24,524 bases of DNA. Source: Candidatus Bathyarchaeota archaeon. Its GTDB lineage: Archaea > Thermoproteota > Bathyarchaeia > TCS64. The stretch is from positions 1 to 24,524 of the forward strand of contig JAFGTA010000045.1 of assembly GCA_016934355.1 (NCBI GenBank), in the 5' to 3' direction. Every line of letters starts with the position of its first letter. Positions within the stretch are counted from its first letter, which is position 1. The translations under genes and the position numbers were made by a program. Of the stretch, positions 1-7,184 are shown in pieces. Under the pieces are notes generated by a model that saw only the letters and a list, made by a program, of their open reading frames with translations, ran no database searches and had not been told where the DNA came from.

Positions 1-131
1 CCCTTGAACGCCTCGACCGACAGGAGGGTGAGGTCGAAGCCGCTGGGCTGAAGCTGCGTATCCAGGTCCACATAGTCTGTCACCAGGCCGTGTTCCTCGA
101 TGAGTCGTCGGATGGCTTTGTCGTTAAGCAT
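1..131 (-). CDS. dcd: dCTP deaminase/dUTPase-like protein, N-terminal part (runs off the window)
   Basis: Only the first 43 codons are inside the window, read from an ATG at 131 down to base 1. They start MLNDKAIRRLIEEHG and continue to a PSGFDLTL stretch at about residues 30-37. A short leading helix followed by a Q-PSG/ASFDLTL-type strand is typical of the dCTP deaminase/dUTP pyrophosphatase (Dcd/DUT trimeric) family, which deaminates dCTP or hydrolyses dUTP in pyrimidine nucleotide metabolism. The catalytic residues lie beyond the edge, so deaminase and dUTPase cannot be separated here. The protease gene upstream on the same strand ends 51 bases before this start and may be cotranscribed. 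No good Shine-Dalgarno sequence is visible. Confidence 0.7.
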   Translation of the reverse strand, partial: MLNDKAIRRLIEEHGLVTDYVDLDTQLQPSGFDLTLLSVEAFK

Positions 132-182
132 GGCGCTCTAGAGAAGAGATAGGGGGTAAGGGTGTTGAAAACAGTTTTGTGG

Positions 183-1034
183 TCACTGCTTTGTGCGTGG
201 GTTCATGGGGACGTACTCGACTGAGGGGCGCCTCTGCACCTGCCCCATCTTGTAGAGGCTCATCAACGTGTAGACTTCCTGCGGGAGCTCGTTCTTGGCG
301 CATTGCCCGAGGAGGTCGCACACCGTGTCTGATGTTATCGGGTAGTCGTGGGTGTACTTGCCCTTAACTAGGTTCTCGATGATCTTGTTCACCGTCTCTG
401 GTGGGTGTTTGTCCTCGATGAGTTTACGTACAGTCTGCTCTATCTGGTTCACTGCCTTCCTCGCCTCCTCGGCTAGGTAGTAGGTCTCGTCGTCGATCTC
501 GTCTGGGCTCTTCTTCTCCATTACCTTCAGGACGCTTGTGGCCGCGAAGGTTCCTCTCTGGGTCCCGATCTGTGGGTCTACGGGGCCGAGGACGGCGTGC
601 TGGTCCATGAGTATCTCGTCCGCGGCCAAGGCGATGAGGGAGCCGCCGCTCATGGCGTAGTGGGGCACCATGACGGTGGTCCTGCCCTTGTGGTCCTTCA
701 GCGCGAAGGCTATCTGGGTGGCGGCCAGGGCTATGCCTCCCGGGGTGTGTAGGATGAGGTCGATGTCTTGGTCGTCCGGGGTGAGCCGTATCGCCCTGAG
801 CAGGTCCTCGCTGTCGTCTATGTCGATGTACCTGCTTATGGGGAGCCCGAAGAGGCTCAGAGTCTCCTGCCTGTGGATGAGGGTCATGACGTTTGTCGCT
901 CTCTTCTTGCCCATGTTTCTGAGGGCTGCCGACCGGGTGTTCTTGATGAGGTTCTGCTGTAGCCGCGGGTAGATGAGGGTGAAGAATAGGAATATCACCC
1001 AGATGTTCCCCGAGATTAATTCGATGATGTCCAT
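183..1034 (-). CDS. Membrane-anchored SDH/ClpP-fold serine protease (SppA-like)
   Basis: Encodes 283 residues. Residues 8-24 form one N-terminal hydrophobic segment, followed by a ClpP/crotonase-fold domain. Visible motifs are ILHTPGG (residues 95-100), HYAMSGGSLIAL with the likely nucleophile Ser129, and MDQHAVLGPVDPQ with the likely catalytic His146. This matches the SDH_protease family (PF01972) of archaeal and bacterial membrane-bound serine proteases, related to SppA and ClpP; the substrate is unknown. I chose the ATG at 1034 rather than the longer reading to 1112: it places the membrane helix at the N terminus, and a TATA-like GTTATTAC (plus-strand bases 1063-1070) lies about 30 bases upstream. 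The extra 26 residues of the longer form look unlike protein. The gene is divergent from the membrane-protein operon at 1153. Confidence 0.88.
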   Translation of the reverse strand: MDIIELISGNIWVIFLFFTLIYPRLQQNLIKNTRSAALRNMGKKRATNVMTLIHRQETLSLFGLPISRYIDIDDSEDLLRAIRLTPDDQDIDLILHTPGGIALAATQIAFALKDHKGRTTVMVPHYAMSGGSLIALAADEILMDQHAVLGPVDPQIGTQRGTFAATSVLKVMEKKSPDEIDDETYYLAEEARKAVNQIEQTVRKLIEDKHPPETVNKIIENLVKGKYTHDYPITSDTVCDLLGQCAKNELPQEVYTLMSLYKMGQVQRRPSVEYVPMNPRTKQ

Positions 1035-1099
1035 AAAATCGGTGAAACAGTTGTTTCGAGAGGTAATAACGTTTTCAGGTTTGGTACACGCATAATATG

Positions 1100-1132
1100 C
1101 TTTGTACTGCAAAGTACTTTTATATTACAAAG
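1100..1132 (+). promoter_or_regulatory. Promoter with overlapping palindromes, candidate operator of the 1153-2703 operon
   Basis: A TATA-like CTTTTATATT (1117-1126) lies about 30 bases before the ATG at 1153, giving a very short leader. Two symmetric elements overlap it: a perfect 10-base palindrome AAAGTACTTT (1111-1120), and outer inverted arms CTTTGTA (1100-1106) and TACAAAG (1126-1132). Symmetry placed directly on the TATA box is what a repressor would use. The third gene of the operon is a winged-helix regulator, so autorepression is a reasonable inference. Confidence 0.5.
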
Positions 1133-1152
1133 TTATTGTGTCTGTTGATGAT

Positions 1153-1761
1153 ATGAGCCCAATCGACCTGAAGGACATCGAGAGGAAGACCTACAGGGAG
1201 TCCATGAAGGACGGGCTCACCGAGATGATGATGGGCGCCGGCTTCCTGATCATCTCGCTGGTCTGGTGGTTCACGCCCCTCATCGTCTTCTACGTCCTCT
1301 GGCTGCCTTACTTCAACAAGACCGTCGAGAAGCTCAGGGAAAGATACACCTACCCGCGGGTGGGGTACGTCAAGGTGTTCGAGGAGTCGGAGGACATCGG
1401 TAAGGGCATCTTCGGGTATATGGTGGCGGTGTTCGTCGTTATGGGCGTGGGTGTCTACCTTGTCTACGGTGAGATAACCTCCGGGCTCATATACCGCTGG
1501 CTGCCCACGTTCATGGGGCTCATGGTCCTCGGCGCCATGGTCTACATGGAAGGCAAGACCGGCGACAGGCGGTTCTGGGTGTACGCCGCGGTATCCGTCT
1601 GCATTGGGCTCGCGTTTTCGTGGGTGAACGCCCTTGAATGGAGAACCGCAATCTCCTTACAGATGATCCTTATTGGGCTGGTCGTCTTTATCTCAGGGTC
1701 AGTGAGGTTCTACCTGTTCCTAAGGGAGTACCCTATCATCGAGGGCGGAACTGATGAGTGA
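1153..1761 (+). CDS. Multi-pass membrane protein, paralogue of the next gene
   Basis: Encodes 202 residues with four to five hydrophobic segments (about residues 24-52, 88-108, 114-131, 142-158 and 165-186). A cytosolic-looking N terminus reads DLKDIERKTYRES, and a conserved loop RYTYPRVGYVKVF sits between the first and second membrane blocks. The following gene shows the same plan (LEEIERKAYIAY and RVTYPRLGYVRFT), so the two are tandem paralogues. I set the start at the ATG at 1153 because it aligns with the start of the paralogue and falls just after the position predicted from the TATA box; an upstream extension to 1102 is open but would include the promoter. No enzymatic motif is visible. 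It overlaps the next gene by 8 bases. Grouping with a small winged-helix regulator suggests a regulator-controlled membrane pair, perhaps sensing or transport. Confidence 0.85.
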   Translation: MSPIDLKDIERKTYRESMKDGLTEMMMGAGFLIISLVWWFTPLIVFYVLWLPYFNKTVEKLRERYTYPRVGYVKVFEESEDIGKGIFGYMVAVFVVMGVGVYLVYGEITSGLIYRWLPTFMGLMVLGAMVYMEGKTGDRRFWVYAAVSVCIGLAFSWVNALEWRTAISLQMILIGLVVFISGSVRFYLFLREYPIIEGGTDE

Positions 1762-2392
1762 AAACCTCGATCTTGAGGAGATAGAGCGTAAGGCTTACAT
1801 CGCATACCATGACGACGGTTTGCTTGACGTTTTCATCGGCGGCTATCTAGTCTGTGCAGGCATCGCCTCTTTCATAGAGACGCGGTTCCTATTTCTTTTC
1901 TGGTGCATCGTTCAGCCGATAGGCCGTCTGCTTTACGACGAAGCCAAGAAGAGGGTAACGTATCCCAGACTCGGATATGTCAGGTTCACTAAGAAAAAGA
2001 TTAGAGACATTTCGTTTCTTACGATGTTTTTCATTATGGCGGCTGGCATCGTCACGCTCACGGGACTGTTCACATACGGTGGTATCCCGGAACTTATGCC
2101 TCCATGGGTCGTGCTGCTGAATAGGTATAACCTGTTGTTCGACGGCGGGGTCATCGCCTCGATATTCCTGTTCCTAAGTAAGATAATGAACATTAGGAGG
2201 CTGTCCACGTATTCGGTTATTACGTTAATCGTGTTCGCCGCCGGATATATCTACCTGAGTACACCGTTTATCGTGTCGACTGAGAACATAGGCATCCCAT
2301 GTATCTTACTGGGTGGAGTCGTTACCGGTTTCAGCGCCGTTCGTCTCCACGGGTTCATCAGTAGAAAACCGGAAGGAGGCATATCGCCGTGA
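1754..2392 (+). CDS. Multi-pass membrane protein, second paralogue
   Basis: Encodes 212 residues with about five hydrophobic segments. It shares with its upstream neighbour the N-terminal LEEIERKAY block and the loop KRVTYPRLGYVRFTKKK at about residues 66-82. That shared loop, rich in Tyr, Pro and Arg, is the best family signature I can see. The start ATG overlaps the previous stop in an ATGAGTGA junction, and the stop overlaps the GTG of the regulator, so the three genes are probably translationally coupled. Codon usage here is less GC-biased than in the first paralogue. I do not recognise a function. Confidence 0.85.
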   Translation: MSENLDLEEIERKAYIAYHDDGLLDVFIGGYLVCAGIASFIETRFLFLFWCIVQPIGRLLYDEAKKRVTYPRLGYVRFTKKKIRDISFLTMFFIMAAGIVTLTGLFTYGGIPELMPPWVVLLNRYNLLFDGGVIASIFLFLSKIMNIRRLSTYSVITLIVFAAGYIYLSTPFIVSTENIGIPCILLGGVVTGFSAVRLHGFISRKPEGGISP

Positions 2393-2703
2393 CGGAGTCC
2401 GAATACAGCCTAGGATTACCAGAGATCGGGGACATCGATAGGCTGATCCATGAGCCTGCGAGGCTGTTAATCGTTGCTCACCTCTACGTAGTGGAGGGCG
2501 CCGACTTTCTGTTCCTCATGAACCAAACGGGGCTGACCTTCGGCAACCTGAGCAGCCACATGAGTAAGCTTGAGGAGGCTGGCTACATCGAGGTGGAGAA
2601 GGAATTCATCGGCAAGAAGCCGAACACGAGGCTCAGCCTGACGGACGCGGGACGCGCCGCCTTCGTAATGTACAGGGAGAACATGAAAGGGCTCCTAGGC
2701 TAG
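2389..2703 (+). CDS. Small winged-helix transcriptional regulator (MarR/ArsR-like, HTH_34 type)
   Basis: Encodes 104 residues. Residues 18-95 form one winged-helix domain: PARLLIVAHLYVVEGADFLFL (helices 1-2), TFGNLSSHMSKLEEAGYIEVEKE (recognition helix and start of the wing), then RLSLTDAGRAAF (wing end and last helix). This fits the winged-helix DNA-binding family PF13601, common in archaea and usually dimeric. The start is GTG at 2389, overlapping the TGA of the preceding gene, with a good Shine-Dalgarno GGAGG at 2375-2379. As last gene of the operon it probably regulates the two membrane proteins through the palindromes at 1100-1132. No metal-binding Cys/His cluster is visible, so the signal is unknown. 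Confidence 0.9.
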   Translation: MTESEYSLGLPEIGDIDRLIHEPARLLIVAHLYVVEGADFLFLMNQTGLTFGNLSSHMSKLEEAGYIEVEKEFIGKKPNTRLSLTDAGRAAFVMYRENMKGLLG

Positions 2704-2729
2704 CATCCGCGGCTCATGTTTCTAGGCGG

Positions 2730-3431
2730 TTAACACATCGCAAGGAAGTTGTCGATGAGTCTCTCGGCCAGCCTCGTCATCTGCCGCTCGGTTTCCCTGC
2801 ATTCCTGTATCACCTGCTCCGCGGTTTTCCCTATGCGTGCGGGCTCGTCGGGGTAGGCGTGTGCCCACCTCTCAGCGTCCTCGGCTGTTATCTCCAGGTG
2901 GAAGATGACGCCCCGGACGTTATCTTTGGCGTACGCCTGGATGGGGCAGGGGTCTCCTGTTGCCAATAGCTCTCCGCCGGGGGGGACGGTGGACATATCG
3001 GTGTGCCAGTGGAAGACCGGGAAGACGGGTGGGAACCCCTTGAACAGCGAGTCCCAGAGTCCCTGGTCTGTTAGTGTCGCAGTATAGCCGCCTATCTCTC
3101 TTTGGGGGCTCTTCTTGACTTCGCCGCCGAGGAGCCTGGCGAGTATCTGGCCGCCGCAGCATACTCCGAGGCAGGGCTTGGACGAATCCAAGATGTCTTG
3201 TAGGTAGCTCCACTCCTTTCGGAGGAACGGGTGGCTGAGGGCGTCTTTGGCGGGGATCGGTGTTGGGCCTACGATGAAGGCTTCGAACCCTGTTGTCGGG
3301 GGGAACCTGTCGCCTTGTTTCATGTTGTATGCGTGTATGAGTGTGAGCTCTGTTTTCTCGCGTAGAAGCTTCTCGTAGAGCCCGAGGGTCTCGGGGGGGT
3401 CGTTCTGGATGATGAGGACCCGTTTGACCAT
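2730..3431 (-). CDS. Class I glutamine amidotransferase-like protein (GMP synthase GATase fold)
   Basis: Encodes 233 residues forming a single class I GATase domain. The nucleophile elbow reads GVCCGGQILARLLGG, with Cys91 in the G-x-C-x-G position. The His-Glu pair is in VIFHLEIT (His178, Glu180), and the conserved FHWHTD segment is at about residues 140-145. Stand-alone proteins of this type resemble the glutaminase part of GMP synthase but often act on other substrates, such as gamma-glutamyl amides, so no specific reaction is assigned. The start is ATG at 3431, with a TATA-like CCTATTAACG about 25 bases upstream (3451-3460), suggesting a leaderless message. It ends convergently 27 bases from the winged-helix gene. 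Confidence 0.88.
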   Translation of the reverse strand: MVKRVLIIQNDPPETLGLYEKLLREKTELTLIHAYNMKQGDRFPPTTGFEAFIVGPTPIPAKDALSHPFLRKEWSYLQDILDSSKPCLGVCCGGQILARLLGGEVKKSPQREIGGYTATLTDQGLWDSLFKGFPPVFPVFHWHTDMSTVPPGGELLATGDPCPIQAYAKDNVRGVIFHLEITAEDAERWAHAYPDEPARIGKTAEQVIQECRETERQMTRLAERLIDNFLAMC

Positions 3432-3589
3432 GTATTGACGTTCATGGCGTCGTTAATAGGTTGACGGTACGCCGTTGACAGGCTCCTTGGATGACCTGCT
3501 ACAGGTCGGATCAGAAAAAATTCTGAGCTCTCTAGGTGTTTCCGTCTTTTCCGGGGTTTCCTCGGGCTTCTCATGATAGGTGTGGTGGT

Positions 3590-3892
3590 GAGGGGCGGGT
3601 CCACTGTGAACCCCGCTATCAGAGCCCCCGCGGCGGCCATGGCCATACTTAGCGCCACGAGCCTCCTCGCGCCGTACCTGTCGCTCATCCACCCCACAGG
3701 CAGCGTGAACAGCACAGACGCGAGGCTGGGGATGGCGCTGATCAACCCTATCTCCATGTTACTCAACACGAACTCGTTCCGGAGCTCCACGATCATGGTG
3801 CTCCTCATGTTACCGGCAGCGTGGATCAACGCGTGAGTCGCCACCATCGCAAGCAAAGCGAAGCTGAACAGCCGCCCCCTCTCCTCCGCCAA
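3590..3892 (-). pseudogene. Truncated MFS transporter (N-terminal remnant)
   Basis: Reading from a TTG at 3892, about 97 residues look like the first three helices of a major facilitator transporter. They include the loop 2-3 signature GWMSDRYGARRLVAL (MFS motif A, G-x-x-x-D-R-x-G-R-R) and the preceding helix SLASVLFTLPVG. After GALIAGFTVD the reading continues open but becomes a low-complexity string of Pro, Arg, Ser and Thr that resembles no membrane protein and runs into the amidotransferase start. A complete MFS protein has 12 helices and about 400 residues, so roughly three quarters are missing. A TATA-like TCTTATTAGG (plus-strand bases 3921-3930) remains upstream. I found no continuation of the transporter elsewhere in the window. 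Confidence 0.8.
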
Positions 3893-4037
3893 GAAAAATC
3901 AAACACAATACAGCCAATCCCCTAATAAGACTTCACAGACCGCTGCACGGCGGAAAAGAAGCGACGCACCCCACACCCGGGGCGCCCACGTAAAAAATGT
4001 TAATATCAAGTAAACCAAGACTCACTGTGAACCCGTC

Positions 4038-4787
4038 ATGCCTGAGACAGTGTGCCCCCGGTGCGGCGAGAAAGCACCCGAAAACGCAGTATTCTGCACA
4101 AACTGCGGCTACAACCTGAAGGGAGATGCGCCGCCCCAGCCTACACCCGGCCCTGCGCCGGAGACCACCCCGGTGCCTGCGCCTGCCCCAGCCGTGAAGC
4201 GGGGCATCACAGAGCACCTGAGCGTCGCGGTCAACGTAGCCTCCTCCCAGCCCATGGTGTTCGTGCCGGCAATCCTCTCAGGCCTCATAAGCGGAGGCCT
4301 CGGCCTCTACAACTACGAAGGCATGGGGACGACAGCCACCTTAATAGCGCTCGCAGCCGCCATCCTCTCATTCATACTCAACTTCGCCTCCATCGACATG
4401 AGTCGAGACGCCTACACCAAGACGCCCCTCGACTTGGGCGGAAGCGTCAGCTATGTCACGGGCAGGATACTTCCGTTCATACTTGCCGCTATCCTCGGCG
4501 GCTTAATGGCCATAACGATCGTGCTCATCCCGGTCGTCGTACTCATGTTCGTCATAATGGTCATGGATGAGGCAGGCATAGGCGCGTCAATCTCAAAGAG
4601 CTTGAGCGTCCTCGGCTCCGATCTGGGGGATGTCATCCTCATAGTGCTGGTATCCATCGTGGGCTCGGTCGCCATCGCCTTCGTCCCGTTCATATCGGGT
4701 CTGTTAGACGCTATGCTCACAGTAGTCATCAGCCTAGCGTTCATCGACGTGTACGCGAACTACAAGCAACAGCACCCCCAAGAGTAG
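4038..4787 (+). CDS. Zinc-ribbon membrane protein
   Basis: Encodes 249 residues. The N terminus holds a double-CxxC zinc ribbon (Cys6, Cys9, Cys20, Cys23), followed by a Pro/Ala-rich linker at about 31-53. After that come several hydrophobic segments at about 74-92, 97-117, 146-178 and 196-235, in a Gly/Ile/Val-rich integral membrane domain. This layout of cytosolic zinc ribbon, Pro-rich tether and membrane domain is common among archaeal proteins of unknown role; the membrane part resembles DUF4013 or glycerophosphodiesterase-membrane-domain families in plan, but I cannot confirm either. The start is ATG at 4038, with an AT-rich GTTAATATC box about 34 bases upstream. It is transcribed alone and ends convergently with the gene at 4854. 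Confidence 0.8.
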   Translation: MPETVCPRCGEKAPENAVFCTNCGYNLKGDAPPQPTPGPAPETTPVPAPAPAVKRGITEHLSVAVNVASSQPMVFVPAILSGLISGGLGLYNYEGMGTTATLIALAAAILSFILNFASIDMSRDAYTKTPLDLGGSVSYVTGRILPFILAAILGGLMAITIVLIPVVVLMFVIMVMDEAGIGASISKSLSVLGSDLGDVILIVLVSIVGSVAIAFVPFISGLLDAMLTVVISLAFIDVYANYKQQHPQE

Positions 4788-4853
4788 CAACTAAAAACCG
4801 TTTATGACAGGTAGCCTGCGACGGTAACCCTGGGCCAGTCAGCCATGACTAGC

Positions 4854-5672
4854 CTAGAACAGCCCCGCGTAGCCGTGCCACCTGAAGAACACCTCGGACA
4901 CCACCTTAGGCAGCCGGCCCTCCAGCCCAGTCAAGATCAAAGCCGAGTGCAACCACGGTCTACCCCAGAGCACCGCGTAAACCCCGTGCCCCTCCAGCAC
5001 GCCCCCGAGCGCGTCAACCGACAGCATCCGCCTCGTCTCCGTCACGACGAAGCCCGGGCCTACCTCAACCTCCTCGTCCAGCACCTCGTCGAACCCAGTC
5101 TCCACCTCTCCATAGCGGTCCCTGAACTCCGACGTGAACCCCGCGTCGGGCACCTGCCTCTCAGGCTGAAACAGCATCAAATCCTTTCCCACGTATAGCA
5201 GGTCGGCGGAGGACGGCAGCCCTGCAGAGTCGTGGAAATGTGATGTAGCCGTCGGCCCCCTCGGCGCGGCGTAGAGCAGACAACCCCCAGCCCTCAGGTT
5301 GACGCCCACCCCGAGCCCGGTGTCCCAGAAAGGCGAGGCGTACAGCATCGCGGGCTCCATGGGCTTCGGCTCAGAGTCGAAACCCTCGCAGAACTCGGCG
5401 AGAGCCCCGTGGAACCGGCGCTTCGTCTCAACCACGTATGATAGGTACTCCGCGATGTCTTCTTCCTCGATGCTTGTTCCGTCGCCCACGGCGTCGCGGA
5501 AACGGGTGAAGGACTCAAGCGTGGATTCGCCTAGGGCATCGAGGTCCGGCTCCTCGCCGACGTAGACTCGGAACGAAATGTTGGCGGCTGCCTTCCTGAG
5601 GCTGGACTCGAAATGGTGCCTCGCCGCCTCCAAGGGGCTCCTCGGCGAGTCGTAGCCACCGCTTCTCCGCAT
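4854..5672 (-). CDS. Hypothetical soluble protein
   Basis: Encodes 272 residues with no signal peptide or membrane helix. The N-terminal third is helical and charged (AARHHFESSLRKAAANI and IAEYLSYVVETKRRFHGAL). The rest is strand-rich, with Gly/aromatic stretches (MLYASPFWDTGLGVGVNLRAGG and LLYVGKDLMLFQPERQ) and a C-terminal FFRWHGYAGLF. I recognise no family. I prefer the ATG at 5672 over the TTG just before it because a TATA-like TATTTAA lies 24-30 bases upstream (plus-strand 5696-5702), the usual distance for a leaderless archaeal message. Codon use is GC-rich and protein-like along the full length, so the gene looks real. Confidence 0.7.
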   Translation of the reverse strand: MRRSGGYDSPRSPLEAARHHFESSLRKAAANISFRVYVGEEPDLDALGESTLESFTRFRDAVGDGTSIEEEDIAEYLSYVVETKRRFHGALAEFCEGFDSEPKPMEPAMLYASPFWDTGLGVGVNLRAGGCLLYAAPRGPTATSHFHDSAGLPSSADLLYVGKDLMLFQPERQVPDAGFTSEFRDRYGEVETGFDEVLDEEVEVGPGFVVTETRRMLSVDALGGVLEGHGVYAVLWGRPWLHSALILTGLEGRLPKVVSEVFFRWHGYAGLF

Positions 5673-5675
5673 CAA

Positions 5676-5988
5676 CGCGACTCACCTATTATTAGTTAAA
5701 TACACTTAAAACATGGGGTTGTGGGGGCCTATACGACTGAGGAAAATAGAGATTTCTCTTTCAGGTTTTTATCTTCTGTTCGGTAACCGGTAGAGACAAA
5801 GATAGTGTTATTTAATATTAGGAAAAAATTGTTACTAACTACAAATTTTATAGTCATATTAACCCTCTTTTACAAAAATATATTAAAATAATCAAGAATA
5901 GGGCGCTTATCAGTAACTGTGTATATATTTTTCACATATTGATTCAACGACCACAATTTTTTATTTATATATAAGCGGAGATGACAAC
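5676..5988. promoter_or_regulatory. AT-rich intergenic region with pilin-cluster promoter
   Basis: About 310 bases without a credible gene, distinctly AT-rich compared with the flanking DNA. The rightmost part contains a strong TATA-like TTTATTTATATATAA at about 5960-5973, whose first half is centred 25-26 bases before the GTG at 5989, so the pilin-like message is probably leaderless. Further A/T runs at 5840-5890 and 5920-5945 could be alternative promoters or regulator sites. The left edge carries the divergent TATA of the gene ending at 4854. I see no RNA gene here. Confidence 0.6.
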
Positions 5989-6435
5989 GTGTATATTAGT
6001 CATAAGAATAGAGGGTTGGCTCCAGTTATTAGCTCAATCATTCTATCGGCTACCATACTCGTGATAGGCGGTGTAATATGGTCATATGCTAACGGGGCTT
6101 CCCAGGTTATGGCTACCGACTACGTTAACGATACCCTTGACTTGATCAACGAGATAACCGAACGTTTTACCATCGAGTACGTAACCAACAACACGGACTG
6201 CTCAAGCCTGAACATCACTGTATACAACTATGGGAACGTCAACGTCACTCTAGACTTATACGTATACGTTAATGGCGCTCAATATAACTCCGATTTTGAA
6301 AACCCTCTCACTGTTCCTACAGGTGAGAGGGCGTACCGGATTATCGCCATCGAAGGGGAGAAGGGGGAATCTGTAGGAATCAACGCCCATAGCAGGAGGC
6401 AGAACAATGATTTCTACACGTATGTTATCAACTAA
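5989..6435 (+). CDS. Type IV pilin/archaellin-like protein (short)
   Basis: Encodes 148 residues. It begins with a class III (type IV prepilin-like) signal: a basic stretch HKNRG followed by LAPVISSIILSATILVIGGV, with cleavage by a PibD/FlaK-type peptidase likely near the Arg-Gly. After the hydrophobic helix comes a strand-rich domain with several N-x-S/T sites (NDT, NNT, NIT, NVT), as in glycosylated archaeal surface pilins. The start is GTG at 5989, supported by the TATA box and by the short basic leader it gives. The last 29 bases overlap the next gene, so the cluster is one transcript. This is likely the major or tip subunit of an archaeal type IV pilus-like filament. No ATPase, membrane platform or prepilin peptidase gene is in the window. 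Confidence 0.8.
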   Translation: MYISHKNRGLAPVISSIILSATILVIGGVIWSYANGASQVMATDYVNDTLDLINEITERFTIEYVTNNTDCSSLNITVYNYGNVNVTLDLYVYVNGAQYNSDFENPLTVPTGERAYRIIAIEGEKGESVGINAHSRRQNNDFYTYVIN

Positions 6436-7171
6436 AAGGCGGGGCGTTGCGTCAATACTCTTCATCCTTGTACTAGTAGGAATAATGTTCACCGCTTATA
6501 TTCCACTCAAGTTGGTGGAGCAGGAAGCCGACACCAGGTTAGAGCAGATAATAGTAGAAGAGAAACAGCTCTCAGACGAAAAAGACAGAGAGAATCTACA
6601 GCTATATCCTTTACCGAGCTCCGAGTCAAACACCATTAATTTAACGGTCATAAATAGATGCGAGTTCCTGATCACCATAACCGGGGTGTGGATAAACGCC
6701 ACGTACATGGAAGTAAACGAAAACATACCTTCCATGTCCTGCGTAAGTATAGGCCCGTATGAGCTGGTGCCGAGGGAAGGGGGGTCCTACGATATTCGGG
6801 TTACCACTCACCGTGGGAACGTGTTCAACTCCTATGTGGGCGTCATAAAATTTTCTGGGGGGGAATGGTATAGCGGTTTGGTTGGCTTCAGGCTGATTTT
6901 TCCCTCTAAGAATCTATGCTACAAAATGAATCCCCTGAGTATTTCGATTAAAGAATCAGGTGATTACATCTACGAAGACGAGGAAGTATACTGGTGCATC
7001 AGCGCGTCGGAGGTTTTCTTTGATCTGGGTGAGTCAGGGACATATAATTTGATAATCAAGTCATATGGAGTAACGATCTTTAACGAAGTACATGCCATAA
7101 ACTGGCCTATTGGGCCTGCTATACAGGAGTTTGAGTTCATCATAGACGGAAACATGTTGGTACTAGGGTAA
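6407..7171 (+). CDS. Large pilin-like surface protein, paralogue 1
   Basis: Encodes 254 residues. The N terminus TKRRGVASILFILVLVGIMF is a class III signal/pilin hydrophobic helix. It is followed by a charged helical stretch (EADTRLEQIIVEEKQLSDEK), then a YPLP motif at about residue 67 and a long beta-rich domain with repeated N-x-T/S sites. It has two to three Cys and ends IDGNMLVLG. The next gene has the same order of elements (YPLP, GPYxLVP, YDIRVxTxRGNVF, GFRLIFPS, YWxISASExFF, WPxGxxIxE, IDGxxLVL), so they are clear paralogues. The start ATG at 6407 is set by a strong Shine-Dalgarno AGGAGG at 6394-6399. Such proteins with a prepilin-like N terminus probably assemble on or initiate a pilus-like filament, or act as anchored pseudopilins. 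Confidence 0.82.
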   Translation: MISTRMLSTKRRGVASILFILVLVGIMFTAYIPLKLVEQEADTRLEQIIVEEKQLSDEKDRENLQLYPLPSSESNTINLTVINRCEFLITITGVWINATYMEVNENIPSMSCVSIGPYELVPREGGSYDIRVTTHRGNVFNSYVGVIKFSGGEWYSGLVGFRLIFPSKNLCYKMNPLSISIKESGDYIYEDEEVYWCISASEVFFDLGESGTYNLIIKSYGVTIFNEVHAINWPIGPAIQEFEFIIDGNMLVLG

Positions 7172-7184
7172 GGGGGATGTTGTG

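Noticed and set aside
183..1112. Longer start at 1112 for the SDH protease
   Set aside because: The additional 26 residues look unlike protein, overlap the divergent promoter region, and would place the membrane anchor internally. The ATG at 1034 has a suitable TATA box.
3320..3590. C-terminal extension of the MFS fragment as a new fused domain
   Set aside because: The sequence is low-complexity, overlaps the amidotransferase start on the same strand in another frame, and has no hydrophobic helices. It is best read as out-of-context sequence after truncation.
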